Assembly (NCBI GenBank): GCA_009869945.1
Contig: WIXG01000406.1
Coordinates: 1 to 62,838 of the forward strand
Direction: 5' to 3'
DNA length: 62,838 nt
Origin: Mesaphorura yosii
Lineage: Eukaryota > Arthropoda > Collembola > Poduromorpha > Tullbergiidae
In this document: piece after piece, positions 13,201-25,365 of the stretch
Layout: the number at the start of each line of letters is the position of its first letter
How positions within the stretch are numbered: the stretch's first letter is position 1
Made by a program: the position numbers and the translations under genes
Notes under the pieces: model-generated
What the model was told of the DNA's origin: nothing
Seen by the model: only the letters and a program-made list of their open reading frames with translations
Database searches by the model: none

Positions 13201-16025
13201 TTTTCCGTCTCCACCACCTTCAAATGCTGATGGTGGAGGTGAGAGCATTTGGATACCTGCAAGCAACACGAGCAAAGAAGAGTTCATTTCTAGGCGTGCG
13301 TGCGAGCAAGAGGCAAGTTGAGACCTCGTCCGCATGAGAAATTAGCATCAGCGAAATTATGTTGGTGGCCAAAATTCTTTCAGAGAAATGTCATGCCTGC
13401 CATTTATATTGAGACCTTAATTAAGGGAATTCTTAGATTATATGCATGCCTATCACATGATGTAAGAGGAGGAAAAGAGGTTCGGATCTTTGATCATGTT
13501 GATACTTTGTCTGCCTGTCTGCTCCGGTGGTCTAGAATTTTGGTCGCGCGTCTCTGTCTCTGGATTCCAAACACTTTATACGCGGGGGTACGGCACACAC
13601 ACTGCACACTAAACTAGACTAGACTGCCACTGCGAGTGCGAGTGAGATGTGTGCTAAGATTGAGGTTGATTTATGTGTACTTTATGCATGAGGCAAAAGA
13701 AGAACCTTTTCTGTTAATTAACTAAAAGAAAAGGACAAAGAAAGATCTTACGTAACGCTATTTTATAGTATGTAGATTAGATGATGAGCAAAAAAGTTTA
13801 TTTGCACAAAACTCTTTCTCTCCCGTGTCGCTCGCACCGCGGCTCCTTGTGTCGATAATGTGTGGAGTATTCTGTCGTCGGGGCATGTAAAAAGGCCTGC
13901 TTCCGTCTATTTCCCGTGTCGTGTCAGACAAGAAATGCGTGTGAAACACGAGATCCCAGGTTTCGGAATTTGGAAACTCGGATCATCTCATTTTTTGGTC
14001 GTTAAGCACTTGAATCAAAAACTCAATTAAAGCAGTAGTAAAAAAAGAAAGCACCGAAAGTGTCAACTTAGAAGGAGAACACGACAAAGACGAACTGACG
14101 TAACAAGGCACATTGACGTGATGATGAAATATTGCAGGTCGAGCTCACCGAGTAATAAAATTCCATTCGCCATTTCTTCTAAACCTTCCCGGCAAGTAAT
14201 CAGCGAAAGCAAAAAGTTTACGTGCATTCGGTCTGAGAGCATAAAATTAAAGTAAAAAGTACCCTAGCTAATTGAATAAGTGTGGATCAATTTTGGTTAT
14301 GATTTGACAGATTTGGCGAAATTATAAGTGTGAAAGCCTGAACGCGAAAAGGAGTAGAATAACAAAAAGTGTCAAACCGTGAGATCTTGCACGAAACTGG
14401 AACGAGTCTCACTTTACCCCATCCATGCCACGCAAGAATTTTCTAAACTCACAGCCGCTGTTGAAAATATCAGAATTCTTCGGCTAAACAACTACACACA
14501 TAAAAAGCTACAGTATGAGGAATGATCCAGAGAAATCCAAATATGCACGGATTGATCACTTCACTAAAAGATATTCCACGAAATTAATTTGCTCCCATTC
14601 TAAATTGAACGGTTTCGTATTCATACTCCGCCGTATTCTTGGATTTGGAATTTTGCACGTGTTATCAATTGCATTGCGTGGTGATATCACTCGCATACTA
14701 TCGTGAAGTTGAAAGATGATTATGAGATTCTATTTCTACTGATTACTAAATTGCACCGACTATAATGCGATTTGCGATTGTTTCTACAAATATTAATGCA
14801 GGCTGTATTCCTTCCAGTTGTGAGTTGGAATGAGAATGAGACACGGATTATTAAAGAAGCGTGAAATTACAAATTACAAAAATAATAATTTGCTCAGCTG
14901 TGAGCTCAGATTGTTTCTTGGCATCCACGCGTATTTCGCATGAGTTTCCTCGCGTATACAAAAATATGTTGCATGCCTTTCCTGATGTGAGTACGCCGAC
15001 CTTGGAGTAGCGTCTTCAATTCTTTACTTTGTGGGCCGTCGAGTCGACATTTTGTGCGTAAAATCACTAACTTTCTGTACTGTACTTCTTAATTAATGCG
15101 TAACTCGCCATTAAAATCAAGATCATGACCATTAGCAGTTATTTAAGCGCAGAGACAATAATATTTGTCGCAAAGTGATGAACCAGTGCGATGACAGTGA
15201 TGAGTTGATTGATTGTATTTGGTGCTTGTGCGTACACAATTCTATAGTTTTGCCACCCTTTTTTCCTTAATGGGCTTGTGAGTCGTCATTGAACTTTTGG
15301 TAACATGAATTAACAATACAATTTGCGGTACAACTTGAATTCTGAGGAACTAGTTAGCAGTTTAGCATGATTTGGTCGAGTTGGTGAATTTCATGCTGTT
15401 CTTACCTGCTTCATCTGTGTTTCGTCTCACAAAAGTTGAACAATGGCCATCGTCATTCAGCTGCACCGTGGTTGTCGTTGCTTTTGGAATTTGGTTGGAC
15501 TGACGAGCACCAGAAGAGTAAACTGGGTATGGAGACTCTATGTCGATTGGATTTACGTTGATATTCACACTCATTGCCATTTTACTGACGTCTTGCGATT
15601 GCACTGGTTCTCGTTGCGATGAGGAAGTGGACACTGATGCGGATGCGGGTAAACGTCTGTAGAAATTATGTTGATTCCTTGTTGAATCTGTGCAGTACCC
15701 AAAATATCCATCTAACTGTAATTCTAAGATTCTACACTACTCCAAGCTGTACTTCCACGCGGTGATGTCCGCGGCTAAATAATTGTTCATCTTGAAGGAA
15801 ATGAGAGAGGAATGATAGAGGAAGCTGCTTACCTGGTGTATTTCGCTGCAGCACTGATTGTTTTGGAGGTTTGGAATGATTATCATCACTAATTGAATTA
15901 CGAGTGCCCTGAACAATGCGAGTCTTGGGAAGCTGATCACTGCTATTAACGAAGCCTCCACTTTGATCACTACTAATTAACCGATTTCTTTCTCCAGGCA
16001 CCGCATTAAATTCAAAAGATTCCAT
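7211..16025 (-). CDS. SLC6 neurotransmitter:sodium symporter B, serotonin-transporter-like
   Basis: Fifteen exons join in frame to 737 residues: 16025-15833, 13256-12982, 12886-12864, 12721-12690, 12544-12413, 12148-11803, 9417-9293, 9104-8861, 8784-8660, 8590-8478, 8406-8266, 7906-7807, 7725-7631, 7554-7387, 7312-7211. Monoamine carrier features are complete: helix 1 [14 protein letters not shown] with Asp 158 and gate Arg 164, YYNTIMGW in helix 3, a Cys pair in NNSWNTDNC of the second outer loop, NCFTS in helix 7, GIDSA in helix 8. SWVYG, RICW and the tail motif SITPE resemble animal serotonin transporters, though FFSSGAGFG in helix 6 differs from the usual FFSLGPGFG. The expected role is Na+/Cl- dependent re-uptake of an amine, perhaps serotonin, at the neuron plasma membrane. 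The second outer loop is unusually long and Ser/Thr-rich. An alternative first exon is listed separately. Confidence 0.88.
9418..11802 (-). other. Intron of SLC6 gene B (2.4 kb)
   Basis: The intron between exons 6 and 7 of gene B. It is AT-rich with several short open frames, none with a recognisable domain, signal peptide or consistent splicing. Nothing further can be supported. Confidence 0.6.
12864..12886 (-). other. 23-nucleotide microexon of SLC6 gene B encoding the helix 1 core
   Basis: A 23-base exon lies between an AG acceptor (tgtacag) and a GT donor (gtaaat). It encodes VDLANVW plus two bases of the next Arg codon, so it carries the amine-binding Asp 158 and part of gate Arg 164. 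Upstream exon 2 ends in phase 0 and downstream exon 4 starts in the matching phase. Skipping it would shift the frame. Confidence 0.85.
15406..15580 (-). CDS. Alternative first coding exon of SLC6 gene B
   Basis: An open frame from an ATG at 15580 gives MAMSVNINV and about 58 residues. It ends at a strong donor (gaagcag|gtaaga) in the same phase as the exon ending at 15833, so it joins in frame to the exon starting at 13256 and yields a 731-residue protein. If it were included after the upstream exon through its acceptor near 15656, the frame would hit a stop, so the two first exons look mutually exclusive. This is inference from phase alone. Confidence 0.55.
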
Positions 16026-19000
16026 AATCCGAGTTCAAGGTGCTGGATAGAATGAGTTCAGAACGCGTCGGAGATCCAGTAAGTTGGGATTAAAAAAATC
16101 TCACTTTTTTCGAAGGGGTTTTTATCGTATTTGTTATGTGTTCAAACTTTCGACAATGATCCAATCATTATTTCTTTTCCAATTCAAGTTCAAACTGTTC
16201 TTTTTTCTTACAAACCAAATAAAATAATGATTGTCTACACTTCAATTGTCCGGCCCACTTTACTGCTCTTTTATTGTTGGTTGCATCGCTGTCGCTTTCT
16301 CTTTATCGTTCTCTTTACGTCTTCATTTTCTTCGTCTTTACGATTGCTGGGAAATAAAATTGTCACTTACTTTCTTCGTATTTGTCAGTGGGCATGCAGT
16401 TTGTCAGTTGTGGTTTCCAGTGTAGGAGGTGGAAGTGAATGGATTTATGATTGTGGTGACCTTTTGTTTCCTTGTTATTAGGTGGTTATTATTACAAGAT
16501 TAGAATGACTCGGCCGGCAGTCTTCACCTCTGCATTCAAAGGTGACAAAACAAGAGTTTTCCCAACTCCAACTTCCTCCCACACAAATCACAAACTATAA
16601 TTGAAATCTCTGCTCTCTTGTTTGTCACTTGACTCGATGCCGCTTCTATTGTAATTGATTTCTAAACTATCTAAAGCTGGAGCTACCACTTTCTTCAAGA
16701 CGTAAAGTGGAAGTGGAACTGCGGGAGCACAATTTGAATGAAGTTTCCAGTTCAATGGACACACCTTTCACTGCTGCTGCGCTACAGGAAGAGCAGTTAA
16801 AACTTTCTTCAATGAAGATCTTCTAGCTTAGAAGTAGATTTTGTGGGAAAGTGTTTCCCTTCACAGATCACGCATAAACTGTCTGCACACTTGAAGCCGA
16901 TACACAAGGGACTTATTCACACATAACTAATTTGACAACAATACACGTTAAAACGCTTGGCTAGAAGGTGAAGCTGAACTGCTCAGGAATTGAAGTAGCG
17001 TCCTTCCCGAGCAGAGTCTCAAAATATTGTAAACTTCGACAATCACGTGCTAACGGGCAAAGGCGATAGAAGTCAAGGGATTATAAAAATTATTAACTTC
17101 TTTTCTTAAAACTGGTCTCAAGTCCCTGGTGGAGTTGTTGACGTTGACGGAGAAAATCTCGAAATTAAAAAGCAGAAACTTCTTTCAGTAGAACAGCGCA
17201 CACGATTAAAAGGAAATTTACTCACGGACACAAAACACAAGACGCGATTCGCCCGAGACAAGACTGGAAACTTTGTTAGCACCAATCACCAGCCCCAAAT
17301 TACTTGTTTCACCGAATCACTTGAGCATTTTGGTCTCTTTTCCAAGCGTGAAATCACATCTGAATTGTCTCTTATCCACTCTTCATTTGTCGCATGGAAC
17401 GGTTTGCTTTGGCTTTGGCTTGAGTGCCCTGACGAGAGCGGCATTGAAAGGTGATGTGTGCAAGGAGAGCAGAGGCTGACGAGTATTTTCAGAGCACGAG
17501 ATGAAGAAAAGTGTCAAGTGGACAAATCAAGCAAACTAAAACCAACCCCCTTCACTTAACTTCCTATTCAAAGGCAAAATGCGAAATAGCACTCGTTCAG
17601 GGAACATAACAGGTTCGGTAGTCAAGAAACCATGAAGAAAAGATTCTCGTCTGCAGTTCCTCTTGAAGTTTGCGGATAAATCACTCTCGTTCACTTGCCT
17701 GCTCATTTAACACGCAAACATTTCCCATTTGGTTCCAATCACGACTCGCGGCAGCGAAGAGCCGAAGAGGACGAAGTGTGTGTTCTGCGTCTTGTGATTG
17801 TTTCTTCGACGCCTGAATTGAAAAGATGACATTTTAAATTAGAATTAATTTAGAACGAGAAACTCACACCGAAGATCCTTTCAGCACGACGCGGCGTTTT
17901 AAATTCCCTGATGAAATGCGATGATCGAATTATTTCAATCACGAATCGCGGTGGCAAGCGAGAGCCGAATACGCATAACTCTTAACGGGCATTAACCTAA
18001 TGAATTTATTTTGAAGCTGAGTCGTGAACGACTCTAAACGCACTGAGACGAGACGCTGACGCGTAGAACGGCCAACACTCGAGAGTCCAGCCCGTTACCG
18101 ATTTCATTTCCCAAAAGTCCCCTGCTCAGCTAATGCCTGCCTGGCAAGGCCACCACGCCAGAATCAGAATCCTCGTCCGTCGTCCACGGCGCAGAATTTC
18201 TGACGCGGCAGTCTATTAATCATAATGGACAACTTGAAGTGATGATACTTCTACGGCTACTTGTTTCGCTTTTGCGTCCCGTCACTTTTACTTTAGTTTA
18301 CAATTTGATTTGTTGGCCTGTGATTGACTGGCCAGCAGTAGCCCGGGATTTGGCATGAAAATGAACAGCCCAGAGCACTACATCTTGTCACAGGAGGCAG
18401 GCAGGAGGATTCTGTTTGGCTACGTGACGTTGGGGCCACGAAGCACTTGATGTCTCGCTCAAGTTGAAAACTCACAGTTTCTCGAATCTCGATGTCGGAG
18501 TATAAATAAATAATACCCAGACTCGCCTCTGCCTCAGTGTTTTGATTTCGGCCCGAGTTAAGCACCGAAACAAATGAGAGACGTGTAAAAACAACTAATC
18601 AGGTGGCAAGGTCAATGATAAATCGCAATCACGCACACCTTGCAGAACTTGGAATGGAAACCTGCAAAAAATCTGTCAACATTCGGTCGTACTGATCTCG
18701 TGATGAGTGACGTCTTACGCACTGAACCGTCGACACAATAATTCATCAATTTGGAAATAGAAAAAAATACGAGACAAAAAGCAAGGCACAAGTTCGTATT
18801 AAAAGTATTAATTTCAGAAGAATGGGCTCACTGAGAACGGGTCACGAACTAATTGTGATGGGCTTTGATGCAAAGGACTGACACTGACACGGGCCACATG
18901 CGACGCACGGCACATCGCATTGTAATTATTGATGTCCATTTCATTGTTCTTTTCTCCATTGTCTCCCCTGATGTTTTGTATCAAAACAAACCGTAATTAC

Positions 19001-22000
19001 ATTTACATTTATGGGTGCACTGCATTCGCATTAACTTCGAAAGAATTTGCGATCCCGCTAGCCTGAAGCGAACGTTCAACTGCGGGAAGTGTTTGCACAT
19101 TCTCAATTCACATTAGCTAGAATAAAAGCAATTAGCGAATAAAATTAGCTCACCTTTCATCAAATTCTAGGAAACCCGATGAAAATTTTGTGAAATGGAC
19201 GCCTTCTCAACTGTCTCAAACTCCCTGGTATTCATACAGAATTTGTGTGTGGTGTTCACAAAAACACGTGCTTGGAAGCACCGCCGATCCCTACACTATT
19301 TAGAGTGGATGTCCGACGTAGTAATTCAAAATACAGGCTGCGTTCCAGACAAGTGTCTCCAGATCCAGTCCAGACGCGGTAGATCGTACCGAACCGTAAT
19401 ATGAGTATTATTAAAGCTTGGCGAAGCGTAAAAGTACAAACGCAATTCCACTTCCGTGCGCGTGAACTGTCTACTGCTGTTAAATTCAAATACCGTCGTA
19501 CCACAGCGTCGGTCCGCTCGAGCTCAAATCATGTAATTAGCGTTGTGATTAGCCTGACGTATTTTTACCACTAAACCGCAACCAAATACAATCCATCATT
19601 GACAGCATAACAGCTGAAAATCAAATTGTGGAATATTATTAGGCGCTTGAGGTCATTGTGTGCGTATTACGTTTTATTAGTAAATAAACCGTTTTCCGTA
19701 TGCATGCAACATGCTTTTATTGGCCCAACTAAAAGCAAATACAAAGACTTCCTGGTACAGTGCGGGTCCGGCCAATAACCAAAAAATGGCTGAATCATCC
19801 CGAAACATGACTCAGGTTGTTTACATGCTATTGAGATGAACTTGCGGGCGTCTGCGAATTTCGACTTCATTTGACCCGATTTTTGTTCGGGATGTCAACA
19901 CCTGAAATTCAGAACAGAGAAAAGTAAATCAAACAGGCCTTGAAGTTTAAAGTTGGAAATGTCGAGTGGAGTGAGAAGCTAGAAACTGGTGAGGTCAAAG
20001 AATTGCAGAAAACTCAACAATCGATAGACGATTAATGGTTTGTAGGATTGTGCGTTACATGTGGTTCAGCCATAAACCGACGCTGACGACGCGGGCACGC
20101 GTTAGCCGTGCCCTTCGTCGTGCAGCATAGCATGATGTCTGTAGTCTACTCTAGTAAACATTTAAATAAACATTTTATGGTTCATTTCACCGTTCAATAT
20201 TAAAAATACCGAGATAACATGGCGCAGACCAACTCATCTCCTAAACCATCCTCCATTCGTGGGATGGTCTATTTTTCAAATTGCTAATGCCATAGATGAC
20301 TGTTCACTGAATCTCCAATTGGCGTGGTGAAATACGGACTGGAAACGATGAACTTTGGTATTATTTCGGAAACTTGCACGCAAAATTCACAACAAATACA
20401 TAAATTACCCATTTTATTTGATGTTTTCAGCATTTACAATTTTATGGCTACTGGCCAGGTGTCAAAATAAGTAACCTCACCTTGTTTTGTATGACGCACG
20501 GCAACTGCGTACGAGTTCGTGTTCGTTTTACGAGCTTCAATTAAAAAATCTGTCCAATAAAGAACTCAAACTTTCTCATAATAACGTCACCCGACTACGC
20601 TCCTGTTTAGAATCTGGCGAAGCCAAATCATCCTACGTATCGATGGTCAATAAATAAACACCACCGCACCACGGGTGACCGTCGTTTGATAATTGCTACT
20701 CCTCAATTGACCACGTTTTTTCAATTAAACGTGAGCAGGATGTCATGTTTAGTGTTTCTCATTTTCTTGTTTGCCGAATCAGAATTCATTAGACGCGATA
20801 ATTGGAATCACAGCAGGGTGTAAGGAGCAGGATGAATATGTGGACATAATTCAAATTCACACAATCGAGAGTTGCTCACAAATCTTCGAAGATGGTTTCC
20901 AGAAAAGAATTTTGGGCATGGACACGATTTTAGTCGAAATGATAATTTCTTTTCTTTTTCATGATATAAACGAGACTCCAGACTGATTGTCAAAGTGTGA
21001 AACAAAACTTATTCACACGAAATGAAATATTCTCAGCCCATTTTTAAGTTGCTGACTTAAGCATCGTTTAAGTTCTTTCCCGAACAGGAGCTGATGTCAA
21101 AGTTGTTACATAAACATTAAGAATTATGCTGGAGAAGTGGCATTTGAATAGCACCTTGAATCGTAGCGCTTCCTAAGCTGACGCGATATAAAACACGCCT
21201 CTTATTTCTCTTGAGCGTTCCTGAGTATTCATGTGTACTGATGCAATTAGTAACGTTGGAGCTGAGCCCAGTGTTGAAGGTCACAGCCACTCGGATTCGG
21301 GCGGTGATTCGTTGTGCACAGAATCTCAAGCTTTTAGCAGAAGTGTGATGCTGGAATATTGAACCACAATAGACTCATTTAGTCGGGACAGTCTGGCTCT
21401 TTTGCTTCTTGCCTCTTTCCCTCTTCGAAAGTCGAATTAAGGCTTTCACAGGAAGAAGTCAAGTGGACTAAAGGCGAGGACTTATTTGAAGGACAAGCAA
21501 ACACAAACTTAGAACGCTGAAGATTCTGGAATCTGGAAGTTCCTCTTCTTGAGTACAAATGCAAAGGCTCTTTTCAATAAAGGTGGCCAAACCTCTTGCG
21601 ACTGGCTAGCTTGGCTTCTGGGTCCCGTAAGCCGTAACGAACCGGGAAATCCCGTTTGTGCTCAAATAATATGTTTACGGGTAAACAAGATCAAAATATT
21701 CTTTAGAATGGTCAACACGAAAAAGACATTCCACATGTTTTATAGTTCGTGAGTCTCATTACTTTCTCCTTTTGCTCTGTCTGAGTCCAAACACCAAAAC
21801 TTTCTCCTCCGCTACGATTTCAAGCTTGAAATGGCTGAATACACACGAATGCTCGAGTTGGGAAGATCTTTGCCACTTGCTGAGCCTTTTATGGTCGAGT
21901 CTGAAAGTTTTGAAAGCGTTCTCCACTCACTTGGGTTATTGTGCATTCAGTTTGGATATTCCGACTTTCCCGAAGATCCCACAAAACCCATTACGTTGTA

Positions 22001-23205
22001 TGCAGTAATCAAATTTAGTGTAATTGTTGTGATAATTATTGCCAAACTTGTATTTTGCTATTTTGCATTCGTCATCGTCTAAATTCAAGGCTGGGAGTTG
22101 AATGTCTCCCAAAAATGATGAGCTGAGCGGAAAACCGACATTACAAAACACACATTTAAATTACAGCTAGGAGATAAGTTTCTTAATCCTAGCATTCAAT
22201 CTTTGTACAAGACTCCTCTGAAAAACCCAAATATACGTCTCGCAAGGTAAGAAAGAGGAAGCTCTCGAGTCATTCCAGGTCCGGGTCGCCTTTTTATATA
22301 ATCGCAGTCGATGCCGAAGTCATTTGTAAAGTGTACAGCGCGTAATTCATTTGACCCAATTTCAACTTTCTGAATATGGGAGTAAATGAACCTGATTCAA
22401 TTTTGTCCTATGAAAGCGCAAGAAATTGAAAATAATAAACAGCATATTAGGCGCCGTGCAAGATAAGACGGGTGCGGAAAATTGACAGTAAATAACGTCT
22501 TCTGGAATTCCTCTTCCTGAATTCCTCCAGCGTCGGCCATATTTCAAGCAAAGAGAAACTCGTCCAAGCCAAATAGTAATGAGTAGCCAAACGTGACGGA
22601 TCTAAAATGAAATCATAGAGAGGTGAAAGTCAAAAGCGATTCCGAAACGCATGCAAAGGCACTTCAGGCCTTCCGACGTTTCATGACGCACACTCAATTC
22701 AGCGTGGGGCTGTGACCTAAAATGGGCCCGAATTGGGTCATGGTGAAATGTCGGGAACATTATGGGAGTGATTGCCCTAAATTGGATGTGCTGTGTTGTA
22801 ATTCTCACTACACTGCACCTGAGCTTCTGCGAAGTGCTGAAACAGAATTCATACCTAGTGTTACTCTATTCAATTTTGGACGGTCCGAATTTCTAGTCGC
22901 CAATCCACATGACAAAATTAATTAACTTTCTTAATTAACACTCGGGCAGGATCAACTTGCTTCAGTACTTCTTGAGTTTGGAATGCTCTGTATTCGACGC
23001 GGCACTTCATTTCCTCGTGCAAACGAGTAAGCCGTGATTGTCATAATTGGTTTCCTCAATTGACACACGGTATTTTGGACAGCATATCCTTCCTTGTGAC
23101 AGAGGTTATTTAATCTTTGTCCGGATGGAGAAACGACGCTTCAGTCACTGGAGGGCCATACTCAGATTTTAACTAAGCGCACGACCACAATTGCCAACAT
23201 TCACA
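16026..23205. other. Gene-poor region upstream of SLC6 gene B (7.2 kb)
   Basis: No exon with recognisable protein motifs, signal peptide or consistent splicing on either strand. Short open frames (for example 16131-16481 plus and 19256-19504 minus) have no coding signature. It probably holds promoter, enhancer and non-coding first exons of gene B. No transposon ends or tRNA were recognised. Confidence 0.5.
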
Positions 23206-23508
23206 ATGGATTTCCGATTCAAAATCTTCAGTACGTTGCTAATTATCGGGATTTTGGGACCGCAGCTTTTCGTGAGTCACCGTTTGGGGCAATATAACAA
23301 TCAATTATTAATAGCCTTATCGGTTTTTTTTACAATTTCCCAGGTTCAAGGCATTGGGGAGGAATGTGAACAAGACAACGAATGCGCACAAGGAGAAATG
23401 TGCGGCGAATTAAATCCACCGAAGGAGATATGTCGAAGTCAAATTCATGCTTGTAAGGTGAAACCCCTTCCAAAATGGCAATTAAGATACCATGAAATTG
23501 AAGACTAA
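23206..23508 (+). CDS. Small secreted Cys-rich peptide
   Basis: Two exons (23206-23271 and 23344-23508, intron 72 bases, phase 0) encode 76 residues. Residues 1 to about 24 form a signal peptide with the hydrophobic run FSTLLIIGILG. The mature part has five Cys spaced C-X5-C-X5-C-X9-C-X6-C, starting EECEQDNECAQGEMC, which loosely resembles EB-type Cys modules of invertebrate extracellular proteins. The odd Cys count leaves one possibly unpaired or available for dimerisation. A TTATTTAAT element near 23105 and an arthropod-type initiator TTCAGTC near 23139 sit about 30 bases apart. The AATAAA for it is at 23626. Function is unknown; a defence, toxin-like or signalling peptide are all possible but unsupported. 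Confidence 0.6.
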   Translation: MDFRFKIFSTLLIIGILGPQLFVSHRLGQYNNQLLIALSVFFTISQVQGIGEECEQDNECAQGEMCGELNPPKEICRSQIHACKVKPLPKWQLRYHEIED

Positions 23509-23575
23509 TCGCTAAAACGCGAGCACTTCGACATCGATACGTACATTTTGCTTTGAGCAATTAATTTTAAAATAT

Positions 23576-23631
23576 TTTATTAATCGTGCTTCATACTTGA
23601 AGCAATGCAACATTTTTGATGCCAAAATAAA
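23576..23631. terminator. Overlapping convergent polyadenylation signals
   Basis: AATAAA on the plus strand at 23626-23631 serves the secreted peptide gene. AATAAA on the minus strand (TTTATT at 23576-23581) lies 148 bases past the Vps28 stop. Used as such, the two 3' ends overlap by tens of bases. Confidence 0.5.
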
Positions 23632-23728
23632 AAAAACACGCTTGAATTGAAGGTGACTTCTTCTCGGAACTGCGATTATTGCGTAATTAAAGACAGTTAT
23701 TGGTTATACATATAAGCACTCTCCAAAA

Positions 23729-24628
23729 TTATGATTCATGAAGTAGTCGGTTGAAAGCATTGTAAGAAGCTTCAATGTCGTGTGTGAGTTGTCTCGTTTG
23801 TTCCTCGTTCAGCTGGTCCGAGGCAGCCATCTTGCCGAATGTGTCTATCCAGAATTGCACCTTTTCACGTCCTTCAAAATCACTTGGAATAAGGCTGAGT
23901 CTTTGCATGGTGTTTGATAGATCACGGACATCCTCTTGTAGCTCGTCGACAGCATTCATTCCAAGCCTCACTTTGTCCATTATTGTAATGAATAACTAAA
24001 CAAGCACAATTACATTAGACAGGCATAATTTCATTGATTTGATAATGTACGTGGTAACTTGTAAACTTACGGCAACTATTTCGGCAATGCATTTACTGGT
24101 ATTTCCTTTATCATCCCTGATTGTGATAGGTCGATCCTCTTGAATTCGTTCTAAGGCAGATTTGCACTCAACCTGAAACGTCATGTAGTCGATATGCTTC
24201 AACCACATAAGAGAGCGGGGCAAACACAATGAAGGATTTATATCTTACTTTGTATTTTGCAACAAACTTCTCGATCGTTGAGCAATCTTCATAATTCTGA
24301 ACTAATTTGAAAGCCGCCTTGTACTGCACCAATAGTTTTGAACATGCGGCAGTGTATTCTTTTGGAGTTACAGCGTCACGAATGTAGGCTTTCTCTAATT
24401 GTTGCAATGTTGTCAAGATGGAGAACAAATCAGCCATGTTATCATACTTCTCCCGTTCTCGTGCATTTCGATATAGTTTAACTTCCTCAAAGAGCTCTGG
24501 GCGATTGTGGTCATCTGCGGACAAAAGCAAATTAGCAGTGAACAGATTGTCCTGGTGTGACTAGGAAAATGTCACTCAATGAATCACTTACTCATTGAAG
24601 GTCCTCCTGCATTTAATCCGGCAAACAT
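23729..24628 (-). CDS. Vps28: VPS28, ESCRT-I subunit
   Basis: Four exons (24628-24592, 24514-24249, 24172-24071, 23995-23729) join in frame to 223 residues, close to the usual animal length of about 220. VPS28 is a core subunit of ESCRT-I with TSG101 and VPS37 and sorts ubiquitinated membrane cargo into multivesicular endosomes. The N-terminal core domain (about residues 13-120) shows the family stretch [20 protein letters not shown]. The linker has [17 protein letters not shown], and the C-terminal four-helix domain (about 128-220), which contacts ESCRT-II or III, carries [14 protein letters not shown] and [13 protein letters not shown]. The start [12 protein letters not shown] is the only ATG consistent with splicing. 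Nothing unusual is seen. Confidence 0.97.
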
Positions 24629-25365
24629 GTCCTCCTGAGCTCGGCAAATGGCAAGTGAAAGAATTCAGGGGCTCGGATTCCGCGCGAGTGTGACTTCTTT
24701 CCGGTGTGATCTGTGACAATTCAAACCCAAACACATTACTCAGCAGTGTCAGCAGACGAATTCACCAGACAACTTGCAGGATACCTACCTTGATTTGCCT
24801 TCACAGGAGCTGCCTCCAATCAGTTGTCGGTTGTTACTAATTAATCGTCGGGCAATCAGCTGGAGCTTCTTATCGCGGACCGCTGGCTGGCCACAGGCTA
24901 ATGACGATGACGAATTAAATGTTGCTATTTTGCACACGTAGACGTACGTTGTGGTCGTGGTTTAGTTTGTTGAGTTCAAATGAATCATCGTTCCTCGTCC
25001 TCAGTGATTTCAGTTTCAGCAGACACACAATCATAAGATACGAACTCTTGTGTGAGGCCGCAGTCACAATCTGTTGGCTTTGTCTGCGAACTAAAGGAAG
25101 GTGTGTTGTGTGATAGAGTGGAAAGTTTACATGCAAGTAAAAGGCGTTGTAGCGCCTCTTACTATAGCGTCTGTCTTTGCTTGGGACTGCGAATTGTACG
25201 AATGAAGGTTTGAAAGAAGCCGGATTGTCCGTGTCGGTCAGTCTCTGTGTTGTGCTTGTCCAGCTCTCTTCACCAGGCAATTAACTAACTTTGCATTCAA
25301 GGTCAGACTTTTGCAAATCGGTTTATCCACAACTTCGACTTAACACTCTTCAGCAGTCAGCAGTC
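24629..25365. promoter_or_regulatory. Shared divergent promoter region of Vps28 and FKBP12
   Basis: The 737 bases between the two start codons must hold both 5' UTRs and both promoters, because the genes run in opposite directions. No TATA box is obvious, as expected for housekeeping genes. Short open frames on both strands have no coding character. Confidence 0.55.

Noticed and set aside
16131..16481. 116-codon plus-strand ORF upstream of SLC6 gene B
   Set aside because: T-rich DNA read as Phe/Leu/Ser; no motif, no partner exons.
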